Below, in pieces: positions 41,078 through 50,591 of a stretch of 64,000 nt of DNA. The number at the start of each line of letters is the position of its first letter. Within the stretch, counting starts at the first letter, position 1. Below the pieces are notes generated by a model. It was given only the letters and a program-made list of their open reading frames with translations, did not search any database and was not told the DNA's origin. Source of the stretch: Synechococcus sp. KORDI-52. GTDB taxonomy: Bacteria; Cyanobacteriota; Cyanobacteriia; PCC-6307; Cyanobiaceae. The stretch is taken from contig NZ_CP006271.1 in NCBI RefSeq assembly GCF_000737595.1, positions 310,001-374,000 on the forward strand. The letters are read 5' to 3'. Position numbers and translations under genes: made by a program.

Positions 41078-41553
41078 GCAACTGGCTGGAGCAGTTGGAG
41101 CGGGAGCTGGACGCAAAACTCTCCGCTTTTCTCCGCAACAACCCCGTCCAGGACAACCTGTTCAGCGAGCAGCATCTGAAGGATCGGGCCGGTGCTCTGC
41201 AACGACAACGCCAGCAATTGCAGAGCGAAGCGAAACAGCAACGCCAGCAGCTACTGCGGCTCGCCGAGGACGTGCGGGCCTGGCGTAGCCGGACGGAGCG
41301 TGCCAAGGCAGCCGGAGCAGCCGATCTAGCCGGGCGAGCCGAACAGCACCTCACCAGCCTGATGAACCAGGGCCGCGCACTCTGGGCCGACCTGGAGGAT
41401 CTGGGACGCCGCTTCAACGAGGTGGAGCGACAGCTGGAGGAGCTTCACCAGCAACAGCAAACGCCCAATCCTTCAACACTGGAGAAGGACTGGGCGTTGT
41501 TTGAAGCGGAACAGGAGCTTGAACAACTGCGCCGCAATGCTGGACTGACGTAA
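41074..41553 (+). CDS. Coiled-coil protein of the egt cluster
   Basis: This 159-residue protein is nearly all alpha-helical, with a long Gln/Arg/Glu-rich coiled coil (about 40-75) and a second helix region (about 95-130). It starts MSNWLEQLERELDAKLSAFL. The ATGA overlap with the preceding gene supports the start and shared translation. Related proteins next to egtB/egtD in marine cyanobacteria have, as I recall, been labelled 'hercynine metabolism protein' on context alone. It could be a scaffold or membrane-associated regulator; this is not shown by the sequence. Confidence 0.7.
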   Translation: MSNWLEQLERELDAKLSAFLRNNPVQDNLFSEQHLKDRAGALQRQRQQLQSEAKQQRQQLLRLAEDVRAWRSRTERAKAAGAADLAGRAEQHLTSLMNQGRALWADLEDLGRRFNEVERQLEELHQQQQTPNPSTLEKDWALFEAEQELEQLRRNAGLT

Positions 41554-41554
41554 A

Positions 41555-41818
41555 TCAGGCCTTGGGAGCAGGTGGTTCCAGGCTGACACCCTCGGGCGGA
41601 GGCGTTGGATCCGGATCGGCGATCAGCATGTGCTGCAACACGATTTCAGGGCGCTCACTGTCACGCCAGCGGATGCGGTATGCAGGCATTTTGGTGCCGC
41701 GGCTGGTGGTCTGCTCCACAGGCTCCATCACCCATCCCCGGCGGGAACGGCCCTGGGGATTCCGCTTGACCACGGCATCAGCGTGCTTGAAGCGAAACCC
41801 GACGCGTTCTCCACTCAT
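41555..41818 (-). CDS. Hypothetical protein, 87 residues
   Basis: This small basic, probably beta-rich protein starts MSGERVGFRFKHADAVVKRNP, has a central WVMEPVEQTTSRGTKMPAYRIRW segment and a Pro-rich tail. The alternation of hydrophobic and charged residues suggests an SH3-like or nucleic-acid-binding barrel, but I recognise no family. It is convergent with the egt-linked coiled-coil gene (1-bp gap) and lies between it and lysS, on the lysS strand. Confidence 0.65.
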   Translation of the reverse strand: MSGERVGFRFKHADAVVKRNPQGRSRRGWVMEPVEQTTSRGTKMPAYRIRWRDSERPEIVLQHMLIADPDPTPPPEGVSLEPPAPKA

Positions 41819-41845
41819 GGGGATAAGACCATGCCACTCCTCCCA

Positions 41846-43354
41846 TTATTCCACTGAGGGTGGTTCTCCCTTGCGGGACTCCGGCCGGAGCAGCGGGAAG
41901 GCGATCACATCACGAATCGAAGGGCTGTCGGTGAGCAGCATCACCAGCCGGTCGATGCCGATGCCCAACCCCCCAGTGGGGGGCATGCCCACCTCAAGGG
42001 CCATGACGAAGTCCTCATCCAAGCCCTGGGCTTCCAGATCGCCCGCCGCCTTGCGCTCCTGCTGGGCCTCCAGGCGCTGGCGTTGATCAACTGGATCGGT
42101 GAGTTCACTAAAGGCATTGGCGTGCTCCCGGCCAACGATGAACAACTCGAAACGTTCCACCAGTCCTGGCTTGCTGCGATGGGGCCGGGCCAGGGGCGAG
42201 ATCTCCACCGGGTAATCGGTGACGAAGGTGGGCTGAATCAACGTCGTCTCCACCGCTTGCTCGAAGGCCTCATTGAGCAGACGGCCCACCGAGTCGGCCA
42301 GTTCAGGGGCATGCAAACCCTTGGCGGTCATCGCCGCCGCTGCCTCCTCCCGGCTGCTGAAGCTGTTGAAATCAAGCCCCGTCGCGTCCTGAACGAGCTC
42401 GTGCATTGTGGCGCGCCGCCACGGCGGTGCCAGATCGATCTCGGTGCCCTGGTAGGTGATGGTGGTGGAGCCGCAGACCTCCTGGCACACCGCGCTGACC
42501 ATCTGCTCGGTGAGCTCCATCATCCCGACGTAATCGCTGTAGGCCTGATAGATCTCCACCGAGGTGAACTCAGGGTTATGGCGGGTGCTGACCCCCTCGT
42601 TGCGGAAGATCCGGCCCAGCTCGTAGACCCGCTCAAAGCCGCCCACCACCAGGCGCTTCAGATGCAACTCCGTCGCGATCCGCAGGGTGAGGGGCAGATC
42701 AAGGGCATTGTGATGGGTCTCGAACGGTCGCGCGTCAGCACCACCGGGTTCGCTCTGCAGAACAGGGGTCTCGATCTCAAGAAAATCCCGCTGATCGAGC
42801 CAGCGACGGATGCCGCTCACCAGGCGGGCCCGGCGCCGGAAGGTCTTCCGGCTGTCGGGGGAGACCACCAGGTCCAGGTAACGCTGGCGGTAGCGCTTCT
42901 CCACGTCGGCCAGACCATGCCACTTGTCGGGCAGGGGCTGCAGTGCCTTGGTGAGCATGCGCCAGTCGCTCACTTTCACCGACAGCTCGCCACGGTCAGT
43001 GCGACGCAAGGTACCGCTCACCCCCAACCAGTCGCCGCTGTCCACCAGAGAGGTGATCTGTTTGAACCATCCCTCCTGCTGTGCCTCCAGACCTGCCTTC
43101 TCCAGGAACAGCTGAATGGATCCCGTCTCATCGGCCAGGGTGAAAAAGGCCAACTTGCCCATCACCCGGCGTGTCATCACCCGTCCGGCCACGGAAACAC
43201 TGACGTCCCGTTCCTCACCCTTGGGCAGATCGGCATGGGTCTCCTGCAGCTCAGCCATGCGATGGCTGGGGCTGAAGGTGAGGGCATAGGGGCCCTGCCC
43301 CAACCCCTCCAATGTCTTCGCCTTCTCAAGACGGGTGTCGCGCAGCTCAGACAC
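41846..43354 (-). CDS. lysS: Lysyl-tRNA synthetase (class II)
   Basis: The 502-residue enzyme charges tRNA-Lys. An N-terminal OB-fold anticodon-binding domain ([21 protein letters not shown]) leads to the class II core. That core has motif 1 around [21 protein letters not shown] in part, motif 2 [20 protein letters not shown], and motif 3 [18 protein letters not shown]. The last residues [13 protein letters not shown] are typical. It lies 44 bp after rpaB on the same strand. Confidence 0.97.
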   Translation of the reverse strand: MSELRDTRLEKAKTLEGLGQGPYALTFSPSHRMAELQETHADLPKGEERDVSVSVAGRVMTRRVMGKLAFFTLADETGSIQLFLEKAGLEAQQEGWFKQITSLVDSGDWLGVSGTLRRTDRGELSVKVSDWRMLTKALQPLPDKWHGLADVEKRYRQRYLDLVVSPDSRKTFRRRARLVSGIRRWLDQRDFLEIETPVLQSEPGGADARPFETHHNALDLPLTLRIATELHLKRLVVGGFERVYELGRIFRNEGVSTRHNPEFTSVEIYQAYSDYVGMMELTEQMVSAVCQEVCGSTTITYQGTEIDLAPPWRRATMHELVQDATGLDFNSFSSREEAAAAMTAKGLHAPELADSVGRLLNEAFEQAVETTLIQPTFVTDYPVEISPLARPHRSKPGLVERFELFIVGREHANAFSELTDPVDQRQRLEAQQERKAAGDLEAQGLDEDFVMALEVGMPPTGGLGIGIDRLVMLLTDSPSIRDVIAFPLLRPESRKGEPPSVE

Positions 43355-43398
43355 AGCAGCAGATCAGTCGGGCGCCATCTTGCCCGCCCGCGGGTTGA

Positions 43399-44160
43399 TC
43401 AACCTGCCGCGGAGGCTTCACCCATGCGCTGAGAGGCATAACCAATACCCCGCACCGTGAGAATCAGCTCTGGATTGCGGGGATCAGGCTCCAGTTTTCC
43501 GCGCAAACGCGCCACATAAACATCCACCACGCGAAGGTCGGCTGCACGACGAGGGGGATATCCCCAGAGCTGCTCCAAGATTTCGGCCCGGGGCACGACA
43601 TGGCCGGGGTCGCGGAACAGCAACTCCAGCAGGCTGAATTCCGTGTAGGTGAGGTTGATGCGCTCCGTTCCACGGGTGACCTGGCGTCGGTTGGTGTCCA
43701 CCACCAGATCGCCGAGCCGCAAAACGCCCTGCCCTGTGGGCAATTCACGACTTTCAACAACGGCATTACCCCGCCCCACCCGGCGCAAAATGGTGGCGAT
43801 CCGTGCCTCCAATTCCTTAGGGCTGAAGGGCTTGGGCAAGTAGTCATCGGCGCCCAGATCCAAGCCTGCTACCCGCTCGGAGATCGCTTCAACCGCGGAG
43901 AGGAAAATGATCGGCACGCAGGATTCGGCTCGCAGACGACGGCAGACCGCGAAGCCATCAAGCTTGGGCAACATCACATCGAGCACCACCAGATCGGGGG
44001 ACTCGTTGTGGAACATTTCAAGGGCCTGCTCACCGTCCTCAGCACAGATGACGCGGTAACCCGACAACTGCAGGCGCATCACCAGAACGCGCCGGACCGC
44101 AGCCTCGTCATCAACGACAAGAATGGTCGCTTTCGGTTGTGAGGGCAAGTCGCCCGTCAT
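43399..44160 (-). CDS. rpaB: OmpR-family response regulator RpaB
   Basis: This is the essential cyanobacterial regulator that represses high-light genes and controls photosystem transcription. The receiver domain has VVDDEAAVRRVL, phospho-acceptor Asp61 in VVLDVMLPKLDGFAVC, and GLDLGADDYLPKPFSPKELEARI. The C-terminal winged helix has INLTYTEFSLLELL, RAEILEQLWGYPP and VDVYVARLRGKLE. ATG 44160 (MTGDLPSQPKA) is preferred over 44187 because the nine extra residues are not family-like. No partner histidine kinase is in the window. It is downstream of the orphan solute-binding protein gene. Confidence 0.9.
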   Translation of the reverse strand: MTGDLPSQPKATILVVDDEAAVRRVLVMRLQLSGYRVICAEDGEQALEMFHNESPDLVVLDVMLPKLDGFAVCRRLRAESCVPIIFLSAVEAISERVAGLDLGADDYLPKPFSPKELEARIATILRRVGRGNAVVESRELPTGQGVLRLGDLVVDTNRRQVTRGTERINLTYTEFSLLELLFRDPGHVVPRAEILEQLWGYPPRRAADLRVVDVYVARLRGKLEPDPRNPELILTVRGIGYASQRMGEASAAG

Positions 44161-44252
44161 CCGAATCAAACCCTTAACGAGCTGCAACCCTACAGGTCAG
44201 GAGATGAAGATCGACGCAAACGCCCTGCCGCGCAGGTCGTTTACCGATTGTC

Positions 44253-45560
44253 TTAAGGATTGCGTCCAGTTTCGGGCCAGCGCGAACGGGCGTAACGGTT
44301 CCATTCCGACGCAGCAGCTGCTAAGGCTTGCGCAGGTGTGACCTGGCCCAACATCGCGCGCTGCATCTGGGTGTAGATGATCTTCTGTAGACGCTTGATT
44401 CCCGGCAACGCCGGGACAAGAACCCGGGCCCGATCCAACGTGCTGGCCGACAACAGACGGGCCTGGCGAATCTGACGCTCAGCGGCTGAGTCGGGCCGTT
44501 CCTGTTCCAATTCAGCACGCACCCGAGCCAAAGCCGCCACCGACGAGGGGAGAACACGGGCCTCGCGGGCGAAGCGGGCCTGATTGGGAGCATTGGTGAG
44601 ATAGAGAGCAAGATCCACAGCATCCTGAGCGCGCTGGCTCTGCCGCGGCACCGCCAGCGTCATCAAGGCCACATTGGCAGTGCCATCAGCACCGGTCACG
44701 GGGGGGTGGGGCTCCGTGACCGCGGCCACCCGTGGCGCGTTGGTCTGAATGCTGCGCAGAAATTCCGCCCCCGTGGCCGCCAGGGCCAGATCACCGCTCT
44801 GAAACAACTCGATCGCCCGACGTTGCCCCTGACTCACCACCTCCCGGGGCAACAGACCCTCCTGGTAGAGATCACTCCAGAACCGGAAGGCCCGGCGACC
44901 CGCCGGACTGTCGAAGGCAGCCCGGCGCTGGGGATCCAGCAGGGTCACCCCCATCTGCACCAGGGTTTCCAGAAGCTCGGCCGAATCATCCGGAACCGTG
45001 GTGAGGAACAGGCCGTAACGGCCCGTACGCTCACGGATGCGGCGAGCGAAGGCAGGAACCTGATCCCAACGGGTTGGTGGTGCTGCGACCCCTGCTTGAT
45101 CCAGCAGCGCCCGATTCACCAGACTCAGCCGAACCGTGAGATACCAGGGCACCGCAATCTGGCCCGCATCGGGCTCGCGGCAAGCGTTCCAGACCGAGGG
45201 CAGGTAGCGGCCAGCTGCACCATCCGGCAGCAATGGGGTCAAATCCGCCAGCCCCCCTTTGCTGGCCAGATTGGCCGCGAATGGCGGATTGAGGTTCACC
45301 ACATCTGGGGCGGTTCTCGCAAACACCGCCGCCAGCAACTTGCGTTCCACCGACCCCCAGGGCAGATCCGTCCAGCGCACAGGCTCGTCGGGATAGCGAC
45401 GGGTCCAGGACCCCAGAACATCCTCGAAGTAGGGGTTGAACTTGGGGGCCAGTTGCAGCGTCCACAACTCCAATGGCCTGGTCTGTGGCGTCCGTCGGCC
45501 ACAGGCCGCAAGACCCATGGCCGCTGCCCCCAGCAGCAGATCCCGTCGCGTCATCGTCAT
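44253..45560 (-). CDS. ABC-type sugar transport solute-binding lipoprotein, orphan
   Basis: The 435-residue exported protein is of the family-1 (maltose/multiple sugar) binding type. The start MTMTRRDLLLGAAAMGLAAC combines a twin-Arg-like signal with a lipobox LAAC (Cys20). Typical parts are LELWTLQLAPKFNPYFEDVL, VNLNPPFAANLASKGGLADLTPLL, AVPWYLTVRLSLVNRALLDQAG and a late TQMQRAMLGQVTPAQALAAAASEWNR. No permease or ATPase genes are next to it. The start overlaps the mreD stop by 4 bases (ATGA), so it is embedded in the mre transcript and followed by rpaB. Confidence 0.87.
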   Translation of the reverse strand: MTMTRRDLLLGAAAMGLAACGRRTPQTRPLELWTLQLAPKFNPYFEDVLGSWTRRYPDEPVRWTDLPWGSVERKLLAAVFARTAPDVVNLNPPFAANLASKGGLADLTPLLPDGAAGRYLPSVWNACREPDAGQIAVPWYLTVRLSLVNRALLDQAGVAAPPTRWDQVPAFARRIRERTGRYGLFLTTVPDDSAELLETLVQMGVTLLDPQRRAAFDSPAGRRAFRFWSDLYQEGLLPREVVSQGQRRAIELFQSGDLALAATGAEFLRSIQTNAPRVAAVTEPHPPVTGADGTANVALMTLAVPRQSQRAQDAVDLALYLTNAPNQARFAREARVLPSSVAALARVRAELEQERPDSAAERQIRQARLLSASTLDRARVLVPALPGIKRLQKIIYTQMQRAMLGQVTPAQALAAAASEWNRYARSRWPETGRNP

Positions 45561-46066
45561 GAGGGAACCCTCCTGCGCCACAACAGCAACTGCAAGGACA
45601 CCAACACCGGAGCCAAGAGTCCCGTCACCAGGGCCTGACACCACAGAGTCTGCAGACCCCAGCTCTGGGTGAGGGGATCCATGACTCCGCCTTGACGCAG
45701 CCAGAGTTGCAACAGCAACGACAGGCCAAGGCCCACCGAACCGAACCAGGCCAACAACCCCAGATTCAAGCTGCGTTGGATCGGCGCCGCACGTCGCCCC
45801 AGACGTCCCCACCACCAGCCCAACAGCAGAAGGGCTGGCACCTGACTCACACCGCCGAGATTGAGGCCATCCAGCACCAGGCCCAAGGCCACCCCCGCCA
45901 ACGCTCCCGACACCGGGCCATCCACAAGAGCCCAAGGCAAAAGCCAGAGCACGCCCCAGGAAGGACCGACCCCATCAATGGCCAGCCAGGCCGGAGATGC
46001 CATCGCCATCAACGGCACCACCAACGCCGAGGCCACGCAGATGGGTTGGCGATGCAGACGCGTCAT
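45557..46066 (-). CDS. mreD: Rod-shape-determining membrane protein MreD
   Basis: This is a 169-residue hydrophobic protein with about five helices (for example AWLAIDGVGPSWGVLWLLPWAL and VSGALAGVALGLVLDGL). MreD proteins diverge fast; position directly after mreB and mreC, size and topology carry this call. It works with MreB/MreC in lateral wall synthesis. It is 1 bp after mreC and overlaps the next gene by 4 bases. Confidence 0.8.
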   Translation of the reverse strand: MTRLHRQPICVASALVVPLMAMASPAWLAIDGVGPSWGVLWLLPWALVDGPVSGALAGVALGLVLDGLNLGGVSQVPALLLLGWWWGRLGRRAAPIQRSLNLGLLAWFGSVGLGLSLLLQLWLRQGGVMDPLTQSWGLQTLWCQALVTGLLAPVLVSLQLLLWRRRVPS

Positions 46067-46067
46067 C

Positions 46068-46814
46068 TCAACGTGTTTGCACCTGCACCCAGTCGATCGC
46101 TTCCGGTGCAGCGATCAACTGGACCACCGCTGTAGGAGCCGGGACGGCCTGCTCATTCACCGACTGGATCACTCCTACAGGCACGTTGGGGGGCAACAGC
46201 GTGCTGGCGGGCGATGTGGCGACAAGATCCCCCGGCTGGACATCCGGATCCTTGTCGATGAAGCGGAGCGACAGGCGGCTGCTGCCACGTCCCACCAGCA
46301 GCCCATGGCGGCGGCTGCGAGGCAGCCAGACACCAATCTCATGACCAGGCGCAGTGAGCAACTTCACTCGAGCCGTGGCAGGGGTGACGCTGGCAATGCG
46401 CCCCACCAAACCACCAGGCCCCAGCACGGCGTCGCCCTGAGCCAGGCCCTGCAACGAGCCCTTGCCCAACTCCAGTTGCTGCCACCAACCCCGTGGTGAA
46501 CGGGAAATCACAGCGGCAGGCACCTCTCCCTCGGCTGCACCTTGCTGCTGAAGCTGCAGCAAAGCGCGCAAACGACGGTTATCCCCTTCCAAGAGCTGCA
46601 GGCGGGAGCGCTCCTCCAGGTCGACCGCGGCCGTGACCCACTCCCGCTGGGCAGAACCGGGCCAGAAGGGGCGACTGAGCAGCGCATAGGCATCGCTAAA
46701 ACCGGCTCCCTTGCTCAGGCGTACCAGCAACAGACCGGCCACCAGCAGCAGCCAGGGGGTGAGTTGCCCCAATCCACGCCAGCGGCTTTTGCCGGGACGA
46801 AGCGTTGGGGCCAT
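46068..46814 (-). CDS. mreC: Rod-shape-determining protein MreC
   Basis: MreC spans the membrane once and shapes the elongasome in the periplasm. From ATG 46814 the protein has 248 residues, with a helix at about 18-34 (LTPWLLLVAGLLLVRLS), a coiled coil (LEERSRLQLLEGDNRRLRALL) and the beta-rich domain with AAVISRSPRGWWQQLELGKGS and GPGGLVGRIASVTPATARVKLLT in the conserved order. Start 46814 leaves a 4-bp gap to mreB; 46844 is a longer alternative overlapping it. Confidence 0.93.
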   Translation of the reverse strand: MAPTLRPGKSRWRGLGQLTPWLLLVAGLLLVRLSKGAGFSDAYALLSRPFWPGSAQREWVTAAVDLEERSRLQLLEGDNRRLRALLQLQQQGAAEGEVPAAVISRSPRGWWQQLELGKGSLQGLAQGDAVLGPGGLVGRIASVTPATARVKLLTAPGHEIGVWLPRSRRHGLLVGRGSSRLSLRFIDKDPDVQPGDLVATSPASTLLPPNVPVGVIQSVNEQAVPAPTAVVQLIAAPEAIDWVQVQTR

Positions 46815-46818
46815 GGCT

Positions 46819-47877
46819 TCAGGCGCCTGCGGCGGAGCGAACAAACTCCGGGGTATCCACCACCCGTTGCAAACGCTTCCAGTCCTCCAGCACCTGGCCG
46901 CACCCGTTCACCACACAGAGCAATGGGTCTTCGGCGATGTGCACAAAGATGCCGGTCTCGTCGCTGATCAGGTCGCTGATGCCCCGCACCAGGGCGCCGC
47001 CGCCGGCCAGCATGATGCCCCGATCAACAATGTCGGCCGCCAGCTCGGGTGGGGTGCGCTCCAGCGTTCGCTTCACCGCCTCAACGATCACATTGAGGGG
47101 TTCGGCGATCGCTTCGCGCAGGTCACCGGCCTTGAGGTTGATGGTGCGGGGCAAACCGGAGAGGAGATGCAGACCGCGCACATCCATCGACTGCTGATCG
47201 AATTCGTCGTCGGGGAAAGCTGAGCCGATGCGGATCTTGATGTCCTCGGCTGTCCGTTCGCCCACCACCATGTTGTGCACCTTTTTCAGATAGACCCCGA
47301 TGGAATCGCTGATTTCATCGCCGGCGACACGCACGGATTCACTCAACACCGTTCCACCAAGGCTCAACACCGCCACCTCGGTGGTGCCGCCACCGATATC
47401 AACGATCATTGTGCCGACGGGCTCGGTGACTGGAAGGCCTGCACCGATGGCCGCCGCCACCGGCTCGTCGATCAGGTGCACCTCGCGGGCCCCAGCCATG
47501 CCGGCTTCTCGCACAGCACGACGCTCCACGCCGGTGACACCACTGGGAATGCCGACCACGAGCCGAGGAGCCATGATGCCGCGGCCCTCATTACCTTTGG
47601 TGATGAAGGTTTTGAGCATCTGCTCAGCGGCATCAAAATCGGCAATCACCCCATCGCGCAGCGGTCGGACAGCCCGGATGTTTCCAGGAGTGCGTCCGAG
47701 CATCAACTTGGCTTCATCACCCACAGCCATGGTGGTGCCACGCTCGAGGTCCAGAGCCACAACGGAGGGCTCCTGCAACACGATGCCCCGACCGGAAACG
47801 TAGATCAGGGTGTTGGCGGTGCCCAGGTCGATGCCGATGTCGCGCGACAGCTGGAAACGACGAAAGAACACAGACAC
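46819..47877 (-). CDS. mreB: Rod-shape-determining actin homologue MreB
   Basis: The 352-residue actin-like protein polymerises under the membrane to guide wall growth. Motifs are DIGIDLGTANTLIYVSGRGI (phosphate 1), ERRAVREAGMAGAREVHLIDEPVAAAIGAGLPV, the second phosphate loop MIVDIGGGTTEVAVLSLGG and the adenosine motif IMLAGGGALVRGI. It heads an mreB-mreC-mreD run that continues into the solute-binding protein gene. About 136 bp separate it from the divergent ssb. Confidence 0.97.
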   Translation of the reverse strand: MSVFFRRFQLSRDIGIDLGTANTLIYVSGRGIVLQEPSVVALDLERGTTMAVGDEAKLMLGRTPGNIRAVRPLRDGVIADFDAAEQMLKTFITKGNEGRGIMAPRLVVGIPSGVTGVERRAVREAGMAGAREVHLIDEPVAAAIGAGLPVTEPVGTMIVDIGGGTTEVAVLSLGGTVLSESVRVAGDEISDSIGVYLKKVHNMVVGERTAEDIKIRIGSAFPDDEFDQQSMDVRGLHLLSGLPRTINLKAGDLREAIAEPLNVIVEAVKRTLERTPPELAADIVDRGIMLAGGGALVRGISDLISDETGIFVHIAEDPLLCVVNGCGQVLEDWKRLQRVVDTPEFVRSAAGA

Positions 47878-48013
47878 CGCAGTCGAGACCGCCGGATCAT
47901 AGGGGCGTTCTCAGCCGTTGCCTGTTACACCCAGCGGCTTGGGTGGAACTCCTTAGAAGCAGTCACCCAACCGGTGCCGCATCATGAATCCACATTCAGG
48001 AGATGAATTGTCT

Positions 48014-48391
48014 ATGGGCGTTAATTCCGTCACTCTCGTCGGCCGTGCAGGCCGAGATCCCGAAGTGCGTTACTTCGAATCCGGCAGCATGGTGGCCAAC
48101 CTCACCATGGCGGTGAACCGTCGCAGCCGCGACGATGAACCCGACTGGTTCAACCTGGAGATCTGGGGCAAGCAGGCCCAGGTTGCTGCGGATTACGTGA
48201 AGAAGGGCTCCCTGCTGGGCATCATCGGCAGCTTCAAGCTGGATCGCTGGACCGACCGTGCCAGCGGAGAAGAGCGCAGCAAGCCAGTGGTCCGTGTGGA
48301 TCGGCTCGAACTGCTCGGATCCAAACGGGACAACCAGGAGGCCACCGGCAGCTTTGGCGGCCAGGCCTCCGATGAGGACATCCCCTTCTGA
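48014..48391 (+). CDS. ssb: Single-stranded DNA-binding protein
   Basis: This 125-residue OB-fold protein protects single-stranded DNA. It starts MGVNSVTLVGRAGRDPEVRY and ends in the acidic tip DEDIPF that docks partner proteins. AGGAG lies 11 bases before ATG 48014 and 5 bases before an in-frame TTG at 48008, so the start could be either (two residues difference). Confidence 0.96.
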   Translation: MGVNSVTLVGRAGRDPEVRYFESGSMVANLTMAVNRRSRDDEPDWFNLEIWGKQAQVAADYVKKGSLLGIIGSFKLDRWTDRASGEERSKPVVRVDRLELLGSKRDNQEATGSFGGQASDEDIPF

Positions 48392-48422
48392 GCCTCCTTC
48401 CCAGGTAATCCCGCGCCGGTGC

Positions 48423-49082
48423 TCAGTCGGATGACTGGCTCCGGCGCCAGATGCGCAGACCCAACCAGATCGTGCCCGCCAGCACCGCCACCACCAGCAA
48501 CACCTTCACGGCTTTGGAGACAGGGTCAATCCAGAGCTCGACGTTGCTGTAGCCCTCTCCAAGAACCATGCCAGCCACGGTGAGCAGGGCCGTCCAGATC
48601 AGGCTGCCGGCGGTGGTCCAGAGCAAAAACGGGGCCATCGGCATCATTTCGATGCCAGCTGGAACGGAAATCAAGGTGCGAATCCCCGGCACCAATCGCC
48701 CCCAGAACACCAGGGCAGTGCCGTAGCGGCTGAACCAGCGACGGCTGCGGGCCAACTCATCGGCACTGATGCCAATCCAACGGCCGTGGCGCTGAAGCCA
48801 GGCTTCGATCCGTTCCTCGTTGATCAACCGTCCGATCCCGTACCAGGGCAAAGCACCAAGGACGGTGCCCAGCAAACCGGCCAGCACCACGGGCACCAGA
48901 TCCAGCTGACCTTGCTGCACATAGAAGCCCCCGAGGGGCATGATCAGCTCGGAGGGAATCGGCGGGAACAGATTCTCGAGAAACATCGCCGCGAAAATCG
49001 CGGTGTAACCCAGCCACTGGTTCGCCTCCACCGCCTGGCCGATCAACTCCGGCAGCTGTGTGATCAGATCAGAAAGCCCCAT
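48423..49082 (-). CDS. DedA-family membrane protein
   Basis: The 219-residue protein has the SNARE-associated/DedA fold with 4-5 hydrophobic segments. FLENLFPPIPSELIMPLGGFY near the N-terminus and WGRLVPGIRTLISVPAGIEMM in the middle are classic DedA motifs (E and R residues needed for function). Members are thought to recycle undecaprenyl phosphate or phospholipids across the membrane. It is convergent with ssb, with a 31-bp gap, and follows ahcY by 71 bp on the same strand. Confidence 0.93.
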   Translation of the reverse strand: MGLSDLITQLPELIGQAVEANQWLGYTAIFAAMFLENLFPPIPSELIMPLGGFYVQQGQLDLVPVVLAGLLGTVLGALPWYGIGRLINEERIEAWLQRHGRWIGISADELARSRRWFSRYGTALVFWGRLVPGIRTLISVPAGIEMMPMAPFLLWTTAGSLIWTALLTVAGMVLGEGYSNVELWIDPVSKAVKVLLVVAVLAGTIWLGLRIWRRSQSSD

Positions 49083-49153
49083 GGAGACTGCGCTCGATCG
49101 CGCAAGTCTTCCATGGGGCCGTAACGATCAGGTTCCGATCCGCTGGATCGTGA

Positions 49154-50584
49154 TCAGTATCGGTAGTGGTCGGGCTTGTAAGGGCCTTCCACGGGCACAT
49201 TGATGTAGTCGGCCTGATCCTGGCTGAGCTCGGTGAGCTTGGCCCCGATACGACCGAGGTGAAGGCGAGCCACCATCTCATCGAGATGTTTGGGTAGCAC
49301 GTACACCTCCTTGGCGTACTCATCGCCTTTGGTGAACAGCTCGATCTGCGCCAACACCTGGTTGGTGAAGGAGTTGCTCATCACAAAGCTGGGGTGACCG
49401 GTGGCGCAGCCCAGGTTCACCAGGCGACCTTCCGCCAGCAGGATGATTCTGTTGCCGCTGGGCAGGGTGATGTGGTCCACCTGCGGCTTGATGTTCTCCC
49501 ACTCGTACTCCTTGAGGGAAGCGACATCGATCTCGTTATCGAAGTGGCCGATGTTGCAGACGATGGCCTCGTCCTTCATCTTCACCAGGTGCTCGTTGCG
49601 GATCACCTGGTAGTTGCCGGTGGCGGTCACGAAAATGTCCATGTCTTCCACCACGTCCTCAAGACGGACAACGCGGTAGCCCTCCATAGCGGCCTGCAGC
49701 GCGCAGATCGGGTCCACTTCCGCAATGCAGACGGTGGCGCCGAGACCACGCAGAGACTGAGCTGAACCCTTGCCCACATCGCCGTAGCCGATCACCAGGG
49801 CCTGCTTACCCGCCACCATCACGTCGGTGGCGCGCTTGATGCTGTCCACCAGGGACTCGCGGCAGCCGTAGAGGTTGTCGAACTTACTCTTGGTGACCGA
49901 GTCGTTGACGTTGATGGCGGGGAAGGGCAACTCACCGCTCTTCTGCATCTTGTAGAGACGCGCCACGCCCGTGGTGGTCTCCTCGGTCACGCCTTGGATC
50001 TGCGCCTTGGTGCGGGAATAGAAGCTGGGGTCCTGGGCCAGCTTTTTCTTGATCGAAGCGAACAGGAAGGTCTCCTCTTCGTTGCCGGGGTTGTCCAGAA
50101 CCGTGATGTCCTGCTCGGCCTTGCTGCCCAGCATCACCAGACCGGTGGCATCTCCACCGTCGTCCAGGATCATGTTGGGCGAGCCGCCGTCACCCCACTC
50201 GAGGATGCGGTGGGTGTAATCCCAGTACTCCTCCAGGGTTTCACCTTTAACGGCAAAGACCGGAATGCCCTGGGCGGCGATGGCCGCAGCGGCGTGGTCC
50301 TGGGTGGAGAAGATGTTGCAGGAGGCCCAGCGCACTTCGGCCCCGAGTTCCACCAGGGTCTCGATCAGAACGGCGGTCTGAATCGTCATGTGCAGGGAGC
50401 CGGCGATGCGGGCACCCTTGAGGGGCTTCTCGCTGCCGTACTTCTCGCGCAACGCCATCAGACCGGGCATCTCGGTCTCAGCGATGTCGAGTTCCTTGCG
50501 ACCGAAATCGGCCTGGTTGATGTCGGCGATGACGCAATCAACGCCGAGCTTCAGCTCAGCCGGGGACGTGAGCGCTGCCACCAT
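49154..50584 (-). CDS. ahcY: Adenosylhomocysteinase
   Basis: The enzyme hydrolyses S-adenosylhomocysteine, keeping SAM-dependent methylation running. ATG 50584 ([14 protein letters not shown]) gives 476 residues with the insertion typical of bacterial forms. Features are [51 protein letters not shown] with the catalytic Lys, the NAD motif [20 protein letters not shown] and [12 protein letters not shown]. It begins 7 bp from the divergent tsaE start. A 12-bp perfect palindrome (50621-50632) lies 37 bp upstream. Confidence 0.97.
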   Translation of the reverse strand: MVAALTSPAELKLGVDCVIADINQADFGRKELDIAETEMPGLMALREKYGSEKPLKGARIAGSLHMTIQTAVLIETLVELGAEVRWASCNIFSTQDHAAAAIAAQGIPVFAVKGETLEEYWDYTHRILEWGDGGSPNMILDDGGDATGLVMLGSKAEQDITVLDNPGNEEETFLFASIKKKLAQDPSFYSRTKAQIQGVTEETTTGVARLYKMQKSGELPFPAINVNDSVTKSKFDNLYGCRESLVDSIKRATDVMVAGKQALVIGYGDVGKGSAQSLRGLGATVCIAEVDPICALQAAMEGYRVVRLEDVVEDMDIFVTATGNYQVIRNEHLVKMKDEAIVCNIGHFDNEIDVASLKEYEWENIKPQVDHITLPSGNRIILLAEGRLVNLGCATGHPSFVMSNSFTNQVLAQIELFTKGDEYAKEVYVLPKHLDEMVARLHLGRIGAKLTELSQDQADYINVPVEGPYKPDHYRY

Positions 50585-50591
50585 GGTTTGA

